NCBI GenBank assembly: GCA_947579665.1
Contig: CANPUZ010000058.1
Location: 124,001 to 188,000 of the forward strand
Origin: Sympetrum striolatum
Taxonomy: Eukaryota; Arthropoda; Insecta; Odonata; Libellulidae
Direction: 5' to 3'
DNA: 64,000 nt
Each line of letters starts with the position of its first letter. Position 1 is the stretch's first letter. A program made the position numbers and the translations under genes. This document shows, in pieces, positions 23,116 to 33,696 of the stretch. The notes under the pieces were generated by a model. The model did not search any database, was not told the origin of the DNA, and was given only the letters and a program-made list of their open reading frames with translations.

Positions 23116-23221
23116 TACTCCCTGATCCCAGAGAACATCCATGCAACGTTTGATCTCAAACGGGCTAACGGTGTGGACTCCAATCCAAGACACAGAATTT
23201 CTGCTTTATATATATATATAT

Positions 23222-23980
23222 ACGAGTAAAATGTAGCTTGCATACTGCAAGCAGATCAGCAACACTAATTTCTTAACGGCATCACATCGGGACTGTCATC
23301 AACAGAAAAAAAAGGATTGAAATATTCTTAAAATTCGCTGCAATTTAATCGTCTGGCATCGAGCCCGGGTCTTCCTGGTAAACATACTGTGCAGCATAAC
23401 AGAAGATCACCATCTCTTACTATGTGTGAAAACCCAAACAGAAATATTGGCTGCAACTGCCTCAAACTACGTCCTACTTTTCCCTTGTATTTCTTATGTA
23501 AGAAATTTTAATGTGCTCTGGGATTGAACCCAGGAACAGCATTGTCTTATCTAAATTATTTTTTTAAACCGAGTCTTAATATACATTTTCCATATAAACA
23601 TGAACTCCCTATCATTTCGATAAGTGCATCAAAAAAATAATGAAAAACTACCTCAATGTGTTTTAAAGGGCAGATTTTTGCATCGTCCTAGCATCGAACC
23701 CAGGATATTTTCCGTAAAAGTCATTAATGTTTTGGATATATCCTGACCATATCTATCTGCTCCTTGAGTTTCGATTCTCTACCTATCCGGGAAGTATTTC
23801 TTAAAAATTCCGGAAAATCTAAGCAATGCATTTAAATGGGAAAAATCGGGACTTTGGGGCCCTCTGGAATCGAACCTATGACACTGAGGTTCAAAATCGC
23901 AATTTTTCTGGAAGTTACACGTTATGGCCAATACGTCGTAAAAATTTGAAGTCAATGACGATTGTGGTTTAGCCTGTACA
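23222..23980 (-). repeat. Composite T-arm element, short solitary unit D
   Basis: Has both termini of the family (ACGAGTAAAATGTAGC with hairpin 23236-23252, and 'gtcaatgacgattgtggtttagcctgt' near 23951-23977) but only four cores, near 23365, 23525, 23695 and 23870. It is bordered on the left by (TA)n. It shows that the unit exists outside the array, with a variable monomer number. Confidence 0.85.
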
Positions 23981-24004
23981 TTCAAACGCTGACAATAAAT
24001 AAAT

Positions 24005-24310
24005 GATCAACAATCACCTTTGGTCGTTAGGGAATTGTTTATGCCCACAAAATCACACGAATTTGTCGTCTTTTTTGTCCGAATTCTCCCAATTTTGACT
24101 CGAATGCGATATTCCACGACCATAATAAGAATCTTCGTTCAATTTCCTTTCTTTTGGTGCTTGTCTCGACTCTGTAAGACAATTCCTTCTTATTTAATTC
24201 TTCGAAAGAAGAAATGTCTGCAATCGATCAAAACGAACTTTACGTGCATTTCTTATGCGAGAGACGATTCGAGTCGTCCAGAGTCGAACCAAGGATACCC
24301 TGGACGAATG
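24005..24310 (-). repeat. Second-family repeat
   Basis: Begins 'caacaatcacctttggtcgttagggaattgttta' and ends with 'aacgaactttacgtgcatttcttatgcgagagacgattcgagtcgtcc' followed by the T-arm-like AGAGTCGAACCAAGG. Same order as the copies at 40010-40310 and 53525-54075. Confidence 0.85.
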
Positions 24311-24621
24311 AATATGCAATACTCCATAGGATCTTTAACGAATACCATTTACTGTGCATGTAAGTACGAAATATGATTTTAATTCTGAGATTTTGTTTTG
24401 CAGTCGGAGTGAAGTACGCGCAGGTGAAGGAACTGGCCAATGGAGACGCTAGCGGTGAGTTCAACCAATCAGAAACGGCTTTCATGTGTGATCATTTCAA
24501 ATGGAATTGCCCCTTGAATGCCCAAGTTCGAGTCCAGATACAGCCAAGATCGGTCTGTATTCATCCAAAGTGTTTTTTCCGCGGTTTATCTACGTTTAGA
24601 AACGTTTAAAGCTTACGTATT

Positions 24622-24783
24622 GTGACAAACAACAGTTGTAACTAGCCTAAAACACACATTGTTCCACTGTTATGACAGTCAACGATTGTAACTAGCCTAA
24701 TTCTTACATTGTTTAACTGTTATGACAATCAACGATTGTAACTAGCCTAAAACTAATATTGTTTAACTGCTATGACAATCACC
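24622..24783 (+). repeat. 50-bp tandem repeat, three copies
   Basis: TTGTAACTAGCCTAA recurs at 24636, 24686 and 24736, an exact 50-bp period. The units also share 'acattgtt..actgttatgacaatcaacga'. Confidence 0.9.
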
Positions 24784-24797
24784 TATGTCTATGTATT

Positions 24798-24870
24798 GTC
24801 CCTGCAAGCAGCCTTTCGGCGTGTGGCAGGGGGTGCAAGCACCTTGACTCTATTTTCCTAAACGGTTGCG
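24798..24870 (+). repeat. Arthropod-type interspersed repeat, copy 2
   Basis: CCCTGCAAGCAGCC, 'tttcggcgtgtggcagggggtg', then 'ctattttcctaaacggttgcgaatgaa'. Nearly identical in its core to 32268-32335. Confidence 0.6.
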
Positions 24871-24967
24871 AATGAATTCTTGAAACGTTCTAGCATTTAT
24901 TTCTCTAATATTCCTCGCATTATAAGTAAAGAAAGAAATACCGGAACAGGGCCGTTGATGAAACAGA

Positions 24968-25190
24968 GGTTTTTAAGTCTCCAAAAGCCGTCTTTGTCGG
25001 CGTTCATCCTCTTACTTCCCGGTAGCTGGATAAAGCAAGAAAGGAATTGGTATTTTTTAGCTCCTGAGTAAGCATTGATATTGAAAAGATCTTTAGCTAC
25101 ACTTGGTAGCGCGGTATTCTTGCTTTATCCAGCTACCGGGAAGAAAGAGGAGGAACGCCGACAAAGACGGCTTTTGGCGACTTTAAACCT
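24968..25190. repeat. Foldback element with imperfect 73-bp arms
   Basis: 24968-25041 and 25117-25190 are imperfect inverted copies of each other (they share GCCGTCTTTGTCGGCG and CCGGTAGCTGGATAAAGC), with a spacer of about 75 bp. The long arms and absence of coding sequence suggest a small nonautonomous foldback or MITE. Target duplications were not evident. Confidence 0.8.
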
Positions 25191-25319
25191 TTAATTAAGT
25201 ATCAATGCACGTAACAGGGAGGTCGCATTATCTTCTTTGAACGCAATTCCTCTGAACTTATCCTTCGAAATAGTCTTCTAATGATTAAAGCTTTAAAGAA
25301 AACCGACGTTTCTAAACTT

Positions 25320-25357
25320 GGGGTGAGAAATACCCCACGTGGGGTTGAAGTAACCCC
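25320..25357. repeat. Two GGGGT-N7-ACCCC palindromes
   Basis: Copies at 25320-25336 and 25341-25357, 21 bp apart, joined by ACGT. Confidence 0.9.
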
Positions 25358-25661
25358 ATGTTATTACATATCTCAGCACGGGTAGATTCACTCATCGCCG
25401 TGATTCTTTGAGAAATACGCCTTTTTTTAATTTTGGTTGTGTTTGGGAATGTTAAATTCGATTTTTTATACAAATTAATTCGAAAACTATTGTTTAACGC
25501 TGGAGATTTTTAAAACTCAATTCATAGCGTTGATATTTTGATGCGAATTCATCCAAAGTTCTTTTTCTATCCGTTTGAAGTCTACGTAAGCAAGCAACTG
25601 TGTGTACTCTCGCACCTTTTCTAAATCCCGACATAGCATTACGGCACGTTAGCTGTAAGCT

Positions 25662-25804
25662 TACAGTCTGTCTTTCGTTGCCAAGTAACGTTTTGTCGCG
25701 TTATAATGTAATTATTTACACTTATTACACTAAGTTACGCCTTCCGTAGTCATTAACTATAAGCTACAGTCTGTCTTTCGTTGCCAAGTAACGTTTTGTC
25801 GCGT
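25662..25804 (+). repeat. 40-bp direct repeat, offset 103 bp
   Basis: TACAGTCTGTCTTTCGTTGC and the 20 bases after it recur exactly at 25662-25701 and 25765-25804. Confidence 0.9.
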
Positions 25805-26645
25805 GAAAGTACCATGCTATAAACAACTCATCCCCCTGACGACCGATCCCATTGTTGATATCGAGCTCAAACGTAATTCCATAAGAAAACGTGAAAAATG
25901 AATGCCCAGATAAGATTAATGCTGTAAATAAGATATCTACTCTGCGAGGATGAGATATATACATTATTTCGATGATATTTAAACATTATTATATATGATA
26001 TTTAAAGATAAGCAATTACTAACAATATCCTGTGAACATCTTCTCCGACAAATGTACGAAATTTAAAAACAAAATTCGAATTTTGTTGACGAGTCCGTAG
26101 CAACCGAGTTTTATTTATATCAACGTAATTGTTTACCGGCTTTTTCGTATAATGAAATGAGTTTTATAGCAGTGGTTTACTGAAAATGGATTTCTATCGA
26201 TCAATTCAACTATTGCGTATAAATATCCTCGTAAGTTGAGGATGTTAAGAATATATTCTTCTGAATTAAGTACTAAAACTAATCTACTTGCAATGATGTA
26301 TATTTAGCGATTTATGTAAATGGAGTTAGCGAAGAACGAAAAGAATTCCCAGATTCGGTGTTTGTAATCCTTGAAGAGTTGAACGGCGAGTTGTAAAGTT
26401 GTAGTAAACCTCCAGCATCGTATAACAGATCAAAAAGGTAAAGCAATTTTATTTTGTTAAATGCAGGATTCAAAAATTAATTTTTCTCGTTGTTTTTAAG
26501 TGCTTCCACTCCATATTCATTTACTATCCTTCTGTTATTGGTGTTGAATCTTTGTTCCTATTTTAGCATTGCAAAAACTAGACGTCGCACAATGTTCAAA
26601 CTTTCAACATCATTAAATATCTTCCCGGGGATGAACAAGTGGTAC
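25805..26645. other. AT-rich DNA with a second-family tail
   Basis: 25820-25870 carries the 'ccccctgacgaccgatcccattgttg' tail of the second repeat family. The rest holds no recognised feature. Confidence 0.4.
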
Positions 26646-26649
26646 TTTA

Positions 26650-26960
26650 AATTTGCCTAAAGTCCACGGTTCGAACCCAGACGAGTAAAACAGTTTGCAT
26701 AAGAAATACACGTAAAGTTCATTTTTTCGTTGCAGGGTTCGTTTCTTTTGCAAAACTAAATTAGAAAGAACGGTCGTAGGAAGTCGAAACTAGCACAAAA
26801 AGAATGGAAATAGAATAAAGATTCTTATTTTGGTCGTGGAATATCGTTTACTGTTGGAAACTGCGAGAAATTTGATAAAATATACCAAACTTTCGATGTT
26901 GTAAACAACCCATCCCCCTTGACGACGAAGTCGATTGTTGCTTCCAAGTCCGTGTATATA
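26650..26960 (+). repeat. Second-family repeat
   Basis: Starts at a T-arm-like CGGTTCGAACCCAG (26664-26677), then 'cataagaaatacacgtaaagttc', 'gcagggttcgtttctttt', 'gaaagaacggtcgtaggaagtcgaa', 'ttattttggtcgtggaatatcg', and ends near 'cccccttgacgacgaagtcgattgttg'. Confidence 0.85.
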
Positions 26961-27146
26961 TTCTTAAAATGCATTGAGAATCTAAGCCCAGTTTTAAATA
27001 ATTAGCCCACTTAAAAGTTTCATGGACGTCTTCGAGTGGTCAGAACTTAGCAGATCAACTTCGTAAGACTGATTAAAAAAGGTTAAGTAATTTATTTTTG
27101 GTTTTCATATGTGTTTAATTATTTCATAATAAATATCCTTTTATGC

Positions 27147-27745
27147 ACAATTATTTACGTTTGTTTACCCTGCTACTGCCTCCTGTGGCCGTGACAAACG
27201 AACAAATTGGCTTTACGTCGAGGAAATGTGCTTTAGAAAGGATTTCGTGGAGTTAATAATGTCACGTGACTCGATAGCCTTATACAACAGTTTTAATTCC
27301 ATTGTTAAGTAAGGTATTATCTTTTTATATACAATTATTTACGTTTGTTTCTATGGTTACGCCTTCCGTAGGCATAAGAACCAAGATGAATGACCTAATT
27401 AGGTAGTATACACGGACAATCTAATCCTTAAAATGTACTTTAAGAAGGTTTTAGTGGAACTAAAATGTCACGTCCAGCCGTTGCTAAGTGCAACAGTCCA
27501 TATTTCGTTGTTATGTATTTTAATTTCCTTTTATACGCAATTATTTACACCTATCACCCTTAGTCACGTACTCCGTGGGCATGAAAATGAAGGTGAATGG
27601 CTAAATTAGCAATCCCAACCTGAAAATGTACTTCGAAAAGGTTTTTGTCGAATTAAAATGTTACTTGACTAAGTTGCTATTAGCAACAGCCTAGATTTCG
27701 TTGTAAAGGCCCTTTTATACACAATTATTTACGTTTGTTTATTGT
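27147..27745 (+). repeat. Tandem 183-207-bp repeats upstream of the CpG-rich region
   Basis: ACAATTATTTACG-type starts at about 27147, 27331, 27536 and 27721. Units also share 'aaaatgtactt..aaaaggttt...gaattaaaatgt.ac'. Two units contain the palindromes GTTGC-TAAGT-GCAAC (27480-27494) and GTTGCTA-T-TAGCAAC (27673-27687), which resemble RFX X-boxes. They lie 150-700 bp upstream of the putative promoter. Confidence 0.75.
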
Positions 27746-27834
27746 ACGCAGTCACACAAACTATGTTATAATGCCAAAGCAGCTTCCGACGGCTTTTTCG
27801 ACGTTCCAAATCCTTAACGATCATTCTATTTACA

Positions 27835-28469
27835 TTGTTAAGAGCGGTAACCAAGTCCCGCGCGGCAAACTGCCGTCCGCTGGTTCCCATGGCACCTTTT
27901 GTTTATCCCCTTTCCTTCGGGAAGACAATCTTACGGTTACTCAATCCCGAAGGCGCAGAACACAAAAACGACTGGAATGCAGCCCCCGTTGCCGCTCAAC
28001 GAGCCTCTTTTGATTGACTCCGCATCGCTTGGCAACGTCGCCCCGTCCGAGAGAGAGAGAGAGAGAGGGGACGGCCGCCATATTGGCGACAGTCACTTGT
28101 CTAACGAAAGGACTTCGGGTGGCGGAGACGTCTCGCTCCCAGTTTTCCGTCCCAAATGGTGATCAAAACACGCTTTTACGTGCATTCTCGTGGTTGGAAA
28201 CGTCACGGGGGGTGCTAGCCACGCCCGGGAGTGCTCTAGGAGAGTCACGGTGCCTTCGTGACGCGAGGAGTTGTGTGAAACGGAATTGGTAACGCCCTGC
28301 CTACATCGGAGCTGCTACATTGACGTAATTTTCAGTGATTTCCGTGATCCGGATGGGTGCAGGAGGGCGGAGGTGCTTCCCCGTGCATCGGAGGGAAGAG
28401 CAGCAGTGATTTCCGTGCAGCGCTCCCCCGAAAGAGGTGACGCATCCTAAGTGATTAATTCGCTCGCAG
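27835..28469 (+). promoter_or_regulatory. Putative CpG-rich promoter and noncoding first exon
   Basis: Base composition changes sharply to GC- and CpG-rich. There is a (GA)n tract at about 28048-28068, followed by GCCGCCATATTGGCGAC, which contains a GCCAT word of the kind bound by YY1/Pleiohomeotic. The segment ends at a strong splice donor (GCAG then GTGAGTG). Overlapping short frames lack recognisable motifs, so the exon is probably untranslated. The transcription start cannot be placed from sequence alone. The direction (+) is inferred from the donor and from the downstream coding exon. Confidence 0.5.
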
Positions 28470-28475
28470 GTGAGT
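28470..28475 (+). other. Splice donor GTGAGT (intron 1)
   Basis: CGCTCGCAG followed by GTGAGTGTCT is a near-consensus U2-type donor. If used, intron 1 would run about 28-32 kb to an acceptor near or within the 56.8-60.5 kb region. Confidence 0.6.
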
Positions 28476-29300
28476 GTCTCAGTTACGTTCTGACACAGCG
28501 TTGCTTCACTTTGCTGGGTGTAATCGCATTGTCGCGGTCGCTAACCAACGTTGTTGTCGCGTAGGTGATGGGATTATCGCGGCATTATTGTGGTTTCCGT
28601 GGTGTTTTGCTCGCTTTTTGGGGTTTCGAAAGCTTTGAGACCCGCTTAACCTTTGCGCGAACCCCCGATAAGAGGATTCCGCTAGTGATTGCCAATTCGA
28701 GTGTGGCGAAGAACGCCCGCGGTCGCGAAATACCCTTTTAGCACTATCGTGGGCGAGTTTATCTCTTATCTCGCGTTTCGGAAGCAAGAAGGGTCGTTTT
28801 GGCACGCGAATTCGGTTACGTATCCCCCAACTGACGTTGTCATAGTCAATTCTTCGGTGCGATTGGCGATCGTGTATTGTTTTACGGCCTGGGAACTTAG
28901 TTTCCATGGCGTTCGCGAAAAACGGGGAATTCCTCCGTGCGTTAGCAACCCCCCGATGCTAGCTTGTTTCCCGTCTCGTAAACATTTTAACCGAATTAAC
29001 CTTGTGCTCTCGAGTAAGTTGCGGCTGGAGGTTCGGATTTCTCCCGATAGGGTCCTCCACGGCCGATGAATCGCTATCCACAATCGATACTTGACGGAAA
29101 AACCTTGAGGACGGTAGAGTTCTCTACCTTGACGACGGAACGCCTTAATTGTTGCAAATGCGTCCTCTGTGTCTGCGTACACAACCTTCCGCGTTTCATT
29201 TCCCGTCAATTTCAGCCGTTAATTTTCTTCCTCCCGTTTCGTTAGCGACGGAATAACAGTCCGTAACCAAGACGCGGAATAAGAGGCAGGAATAGCAGCG
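28476..29300 (+). other. CpG-rich start of the putative first intron
   Basis: High CpG density continues for about 800 bp past the donor and then fades into AT-rich DNA. Frames of 126-147 codons occur on both strands but overlap each other and have no recognisable motif, as expected of GC-rich noncoding DNA. Confidence 0.4.
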
Positions 29301-29539
29301 GTCGGATATTGATTCGTGCTGTTTTGGTTATTTATTTCTCTCCTCCGGTGCTAAGAAACGGGCTCTTTTATTTTCGCACTCTCCGACGGTTTTTTCAATC
29401 GTTTTGTTAACAAGTTCGCGCGATTTTTTTCGATTCGCGAATTCTTTTATTTTTTTGCGAGATCGTTCAACTTCGAGTATATTGGATTTGGGTTATTCTT
29501 TCGCTTGGCACGGTTTTTTGTTTCAAGTCGAATTATGGA

Positions 29540-30835
29540 TCGTTGTCTGGGAGACCGTAATGTTCAACTACGTTGCCTAGCGATGTTTTAATGGTTTTCG
29601 GGTTTTGTATAATTTTTCCCAATGCTCGAAAACCCCTCGGTGGATTGACTTGAAATTTTAACACAACGTTGCATTCAAATACGAGAGTGTTTCTATCGTG
29701 AAAAATGTTGGCATTTCGTTCTCGGTTCGATCCCAGACGAGTTAAAGCATTTCCGTAAGAAATGCACGTCAAGTTCGTTTTTTCCGCTGCAGGCTTTATT
29801 TCTTTTGCGAAATTAAATTAGAAAGAATGGTCGTACGAAGTTGAGACGAGCACCAAAAGAAGGGAAAGTGAATGAAGAATCTTATTTTGGTCGTGGATTA
29901 TTGTTTTCGAATTGAAATATCGAGATTTTACGCGAAATACGCGAGATATTTGTGATATTTCGAGGGTGTAAACAACCGGTCCCCCTGACGACAAATGCCA
30001 TTGTTGGATCCTGCATTTTGGCCAATTTAGAGTTAAGAAGAAGAGAAACGCTGTTGATTCCGTTCGCATTTATGAGAATAATCAATCGTTGGAAGTGATT
30101 TTTTTCTCGGTGCATCTACGATCGCTAAATGCCTTTATTTACTTCTGTTCACTTTCCCTAACTCTGGGAACAGTTTTGAGTTTTGTAAATTTTTTCCCCG
30201 ACAATTCATTAAGTTTACTGTACGCCTGATTTATTTTTAGAAATACTTCGAGGCTTATTTGCGTATTGTGTTGTTTATCGTTGTCTAGGAGACCGACTTC
30301 CCAGCGATATTTTATAGATTTTATGGTCTTCCTGATTTTCTTTCGTCGCTTTTGCTTATAGTATCATACAACTTGTTTTTGAATACCTAATGTTTGTTTC
30401 TTGTCGTTGATCGTTAAAATTAATATGATCAAAGTTTGTTTTATACGTTTTTTTCGGTCGTAGTTAAAAGTTTACTAATTGTTGCCTTGAAGATAGAATC
30501 GTTGCCTAACGCAGGATTTATTTACCGATTCCAGTTTGCAAATGTCTTACTTTTCTTCTAAATATTGTATACTTAATTTTTTAATGTGGATCAAAGTTTT
30601 CGTGCGAATTGTTGATTGGTTTCGTTGTCTAGGAGACAATAGTTTCAAATCTCGTGGCCCGAAAAGGGAAGAACTTAAAGTCTTTGAAGTTTAGTAAATT
30701 TATCTGTTGCTTCCTTCTCAAGTACATTGTACGACTAAGTCTTTATTAGCAAGGCTCTGTGCTTCGCAATGTTTATTGTAGTCTAGGAGACCGTCATGTT
30801 ACGCCTCGTTGCATAGCGATGTTTAAAGGTTTTCG
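29540..30835 (+). repeat. Dispersed GTTGTCTAGGAGAC / GTTGCCTAGCGAC units
   Basis: A degenerate word pair, CGTTGTCT(A/G)GGAGACCG followed 15-25 bp later by GTTGCCTAGCGAT or similar, lies at about 29541, 30280, 30623 and 30779. Around each are shared phrases such as 'gcgtattgt', 'gatgttttaaaggttttcggg' and 'aatttttcc...tac.cct.attta'. More copies lie at about 32116, 32945, 33058, 33221, 33366, 36475, 37788 and 38456. This looks like an old tandem repeat that has decayed and been split by insertions. Confidence 0.6.
29700..30115 (+). repeat. Second-family repeat
   Basis: T-arm-like head CTCGGTTCGATCCCAG near 29720-29735, then 'cgtaagaaatgcacgtcaagttcg', 'gaaagaatggtcgtacgaagttgag', and 'ccggtccccctgacgacaaatgccattgttg'. 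It is the best match, inverted, to 22700-23115, extending to 'gcattt.tgagaataatcaatcgttggaa'. Confidence 0.85.
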
Positions 30836-30869
30836 GTTTTTTTTAAATATTCTATTATATATAAAAGTT

Positions 30870-31375
30870 TTAGAAAATGTAATTTATTACAAATTTTGTA
30901 TAAAACATTTTATTCGTCACTGATTATTTAGGAGTTATTCGTGAAATACTGATAAACCGGAAGTAGCTGATTATGTACTTTGTGGGCGCTCTAGCATGAA
31001 GAATATTTGTCGTATCAGCGCCAAATTTCATACATAGAACTTTGGTTGGTGTCGTTAGAGTTGATTGGTTTTTGGAGTAAATCGGTTCACCGGAAGTCGA
31101 GCTTTATTCTTCGAAGCAAATTTCCGTTTTTGCAAAATATCTCCATAAATATGATATTTAGGTATATACTACTATATATAAATATTTTAGAAAATGTAAT
31201 TTACTATAACTTTTGTGTGAAACATATTTCTGTATCACTGATTGTTTAGGAGTTATTCGTGAAATACTGATAAACCGGAAGTTGCTGTACTTTGTGGGCG
31301 CTGTGGGCGAAAGGCTAATTTCATCGTTTTTCTTCGAACATGTCCCGAAAAACATTATTTATAATGTTTGTAGTC
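30870..31375 (+). repeat. CCGGAAGT-family tandem copies
   Basis: Reverse complement of the 11285-11925 family: 'cactgattgtttaggagttattcgtgaaatactgataaaccggaag' occurs around 30918-30965 and 31236-31281, about 320 bp apart. The right end continues into 'gggcgaaaggctaatttcatcg' as in 2341-2465. Confidence 0.85.
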
Positions 31376-32267
31376 TTCACAAAATATTCGCTGGAATAAT
31401 CAAACAGTTTGTGAATGTTTTACCTTCTAAATGCCATTTGCATACATAATTAGGTAATGTGGTTTGTGTGCGTGTTCTATTCTTTGTTAGTTTCGTTTTG
31501 TCTTTCGGGGATATTTTTTAAAAACTGTTCCTCGTATTGTTAATAAAAAAATGTACATTCTCTTCTTGGCTATCCTGAAAAAAGTCAATCATAAAATATT
31601 AAATACGCAAAATGAACAAGTACACGAAGATGGTCGCATCTTTCGACAAGTCATTCGAAATCTATAAATGTATAAATCTTTTCAATGAAGTTGCCTCCTC
31701 TTCGAGAAAACAATTCTATTCTTAACGATTGATTTGTCTTAGTTTGTGATTCTTTCGCCTGCTTTTTGATTAGCGCGCTGATTTGAAATTCATTTTAATG
31801 AATTTTCGCATCACGGAATGCGATTGTTGCAAGTTATGTTTCCGTGGCAACCAGCATTGTCGTTGTATTGTTGCTACATTGTTGTACCATTGTTATAATC
31901 AAACTATTTTTAAAAACGCGAAAATAAGGAGATTTGAACTGAATTCGGCAATTTTTTCTCCTTTCAATTTATTTGGACTCGTCGTTTGTTATAAGTTGCG
32001 TGCAGAATAAACTTCTCCCAATTTTTCCTAAATTCCTTTCTTGGCTTAAAGTAGTTCATAGCTTATTGTTTTAAACGATGCTCACAGCTTACTTGTGTGA
32101 AGTGTTGTTTACTGTAGTCTGGGAGACCGAAATGTTAAACTTCGTCGCATAGCAATATTTTATGTCTTCCAGTTTTTTGCCGATGCTTCATTAATTTTAT
32201 TCTGTGCCTAATTCGGTATTAAATATGGCTAATGTGCTTAATTTTTTTAGAATTATTCATCTACATC
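31376..32267. other. AT-rich intronic-type DNA
   Basis: No gene seen. An X-box-like GTTTCC-GT-GGCAAC is at 31838-31851. Confidence 0.4.
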
Positions 32268-32335
32268 TGCATTAATACCCTACAAGCCGCCTTTCGGCGT
32301 GTGGCAGGGGGTGTAAACACCAGTTGAATCTAAAT
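32268..32335 (+). repeat. Arthropod-type interspersed repeat, copy 3
   Basis: ACCCTACAAGCCGCC then 'tttcggcgtgtggcagggggtgtaaacacc'. See 24798-24870. Confidence 0.6.
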
Positions 32336-32429
32336 TATTACGATCAGTCCTGACTTCGTGGAATTGATAGTCTTAAATGAAAAACAATTAGCAACTTCAG
32401 CTGTACACATTATGGTGTATATCGAAAAC

Positions 32430-32895
32430 CCTTCTTTCGACATTACAAGTCGATAAAAATTGTTACTATGGCAACGTATATGCCCAAAAAAGTTAATCGA
32501 ATCGAAAAAAAAATGTCTCCCGCAAAAAAGTTTGATTTTTTTGCCTTAATCGTAGATTTTCATTTATTTTTAAACAATATTTAACAAATAATATATTGAC
32601 AATTATAAACAATAGTATATTAATTTAATTATAAACGATAATAACAAATTTCAACAAATACAAAGCACATTTTTGTTTTTAAGTACAATAATGTTTTGTT
32701 TAAAATGTAAAAATATTAAATTATTAGGAATACTTTTTATTTGTGTGGTTTTAAGAAATTTCTTAATGAAAACGTAGACTAAATAAGTAAATTCCAATGG
32801 TCCAACAATTAATACCTCAATTTCGCAGAAAATTATAATTTTACTGTCAATACCCGAGGCGTAAATATTACACGAGATATATATTTTTTAAAACT
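32430..32895. repeat. Block duplicated at 55860-56285
   Basis: 32730-32890 matches 55915-56075 in the same direction ('tttttatttgtgtggtttt.agaaattt', 'atgaaaacgtagactaa.taag', 'gaggcgtaaat.tt.cacga'). The adjacent piece 32440-32530 matches 56160-56285 in the opposite direction, including an X-box-like GTTACT-AT-GGCAAC (32462-32475). This suggests rearranged copies of one element. Confidence 0.7.
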
Positions 32896-33397
32896 GTTAA
32901 TTAACACTTTAAACTTCACATTCTTGTTCACGAAACAATATTGTTGTCTTGGAAACTTCGTTGCCCAGCGACATTTTTATCAGTTTTAGGGTTCTCTTGA
33001 TTTTTTAAGTTCATTATACGTCTATTTATTTTAAATACGTCTCTAAGCTTGCGTATCGTCGCCTTGGAAACGTATTTATAAAATTCGTTGTCCGACGCTG
33101 GAACTATCAAACAATTTATAGTTTTATAATTGCTTGACTTTCCTTCCAAATGCGTATTGGATACTTAAGTTTTTAAAATGCCTCAACGTTTACGTGCATT
33201 TCGTATTGTTTATTCCTTTCGTTGTCTAGGAGACGATTTATTCACACCTCGTTGTCTAGCAGCGGAATTTTTTCGTGTTCAGTAATTTTTTCCATTGGTA
33301 CATGAAGTTTATTACACGCCATTTTTTATTTTAAAGGCTCAAAGCTTAGGTGCGTATCGTGTATTGTTGTCTGGGAGACCGGCATCTTAGTTTAATT

Positions 33398-33505
33398 CGT
33401 CACCTAGCGACGATTTAAACCTTTCGTCTCCTAGCGACAATTTAAAACTTTCGTCTCCTAGCGACAATTTAACACTTTCGTCTCCTAGCGACAATTTAAA
33501 CGTTA
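33398..33505 (+). repeat. 27-bp minisatellite, four copies
   Basis: CGTCTCCTAGCGACAATTTA starts units at 33398 (CGTCACC variant), 33425, 33452 and 33479, an exact 27-bp period. It looks like a local expansion of the right half of the GTTGTCTAGG/GTTGCCTAGCGAC repeat. Confidence 0.95.
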
Positions 33506-33615
33506 GCTTAACCACCAGGGGTCCTCACTGAGGCAACGGACCCACAAAGCGATATTTAGAGGAAAAAAAGGAAAGCAGGAGACCTGGGTTCGAGTCCCAG
33601 TCATATCACACAACT
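33506..33615 (+). tRNA. tRNA-like remnant with perfect T-arm
   Basis: 33584-33600 is CTGGG-TTCGAGT-CCCAG: a perfect 5-bp stem with the canonical 7-base tRNA T-loop, unlike the 8-base loops of the composite array. No A-box-like block or acceptor pairing is convincing upstream, so it is probably a degenerate tRNA-derived SINE. Confidence 0.4.
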
Positions 33616-33696
33616 TTTCACTCCTTGTTCAACTTTATGTTTAAAGCACACGCTTGCTAAGTAAAATTTCATAGTTAAGTCTTTCTTGGTATTCGG

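Noticed and set aside
28506..29209. Frames of 126-147 codons on both strands in the CpG-rich region as genes
   Set aside because: Low stop density is expected from high GC; the frames overlap each other and no motif is seen.
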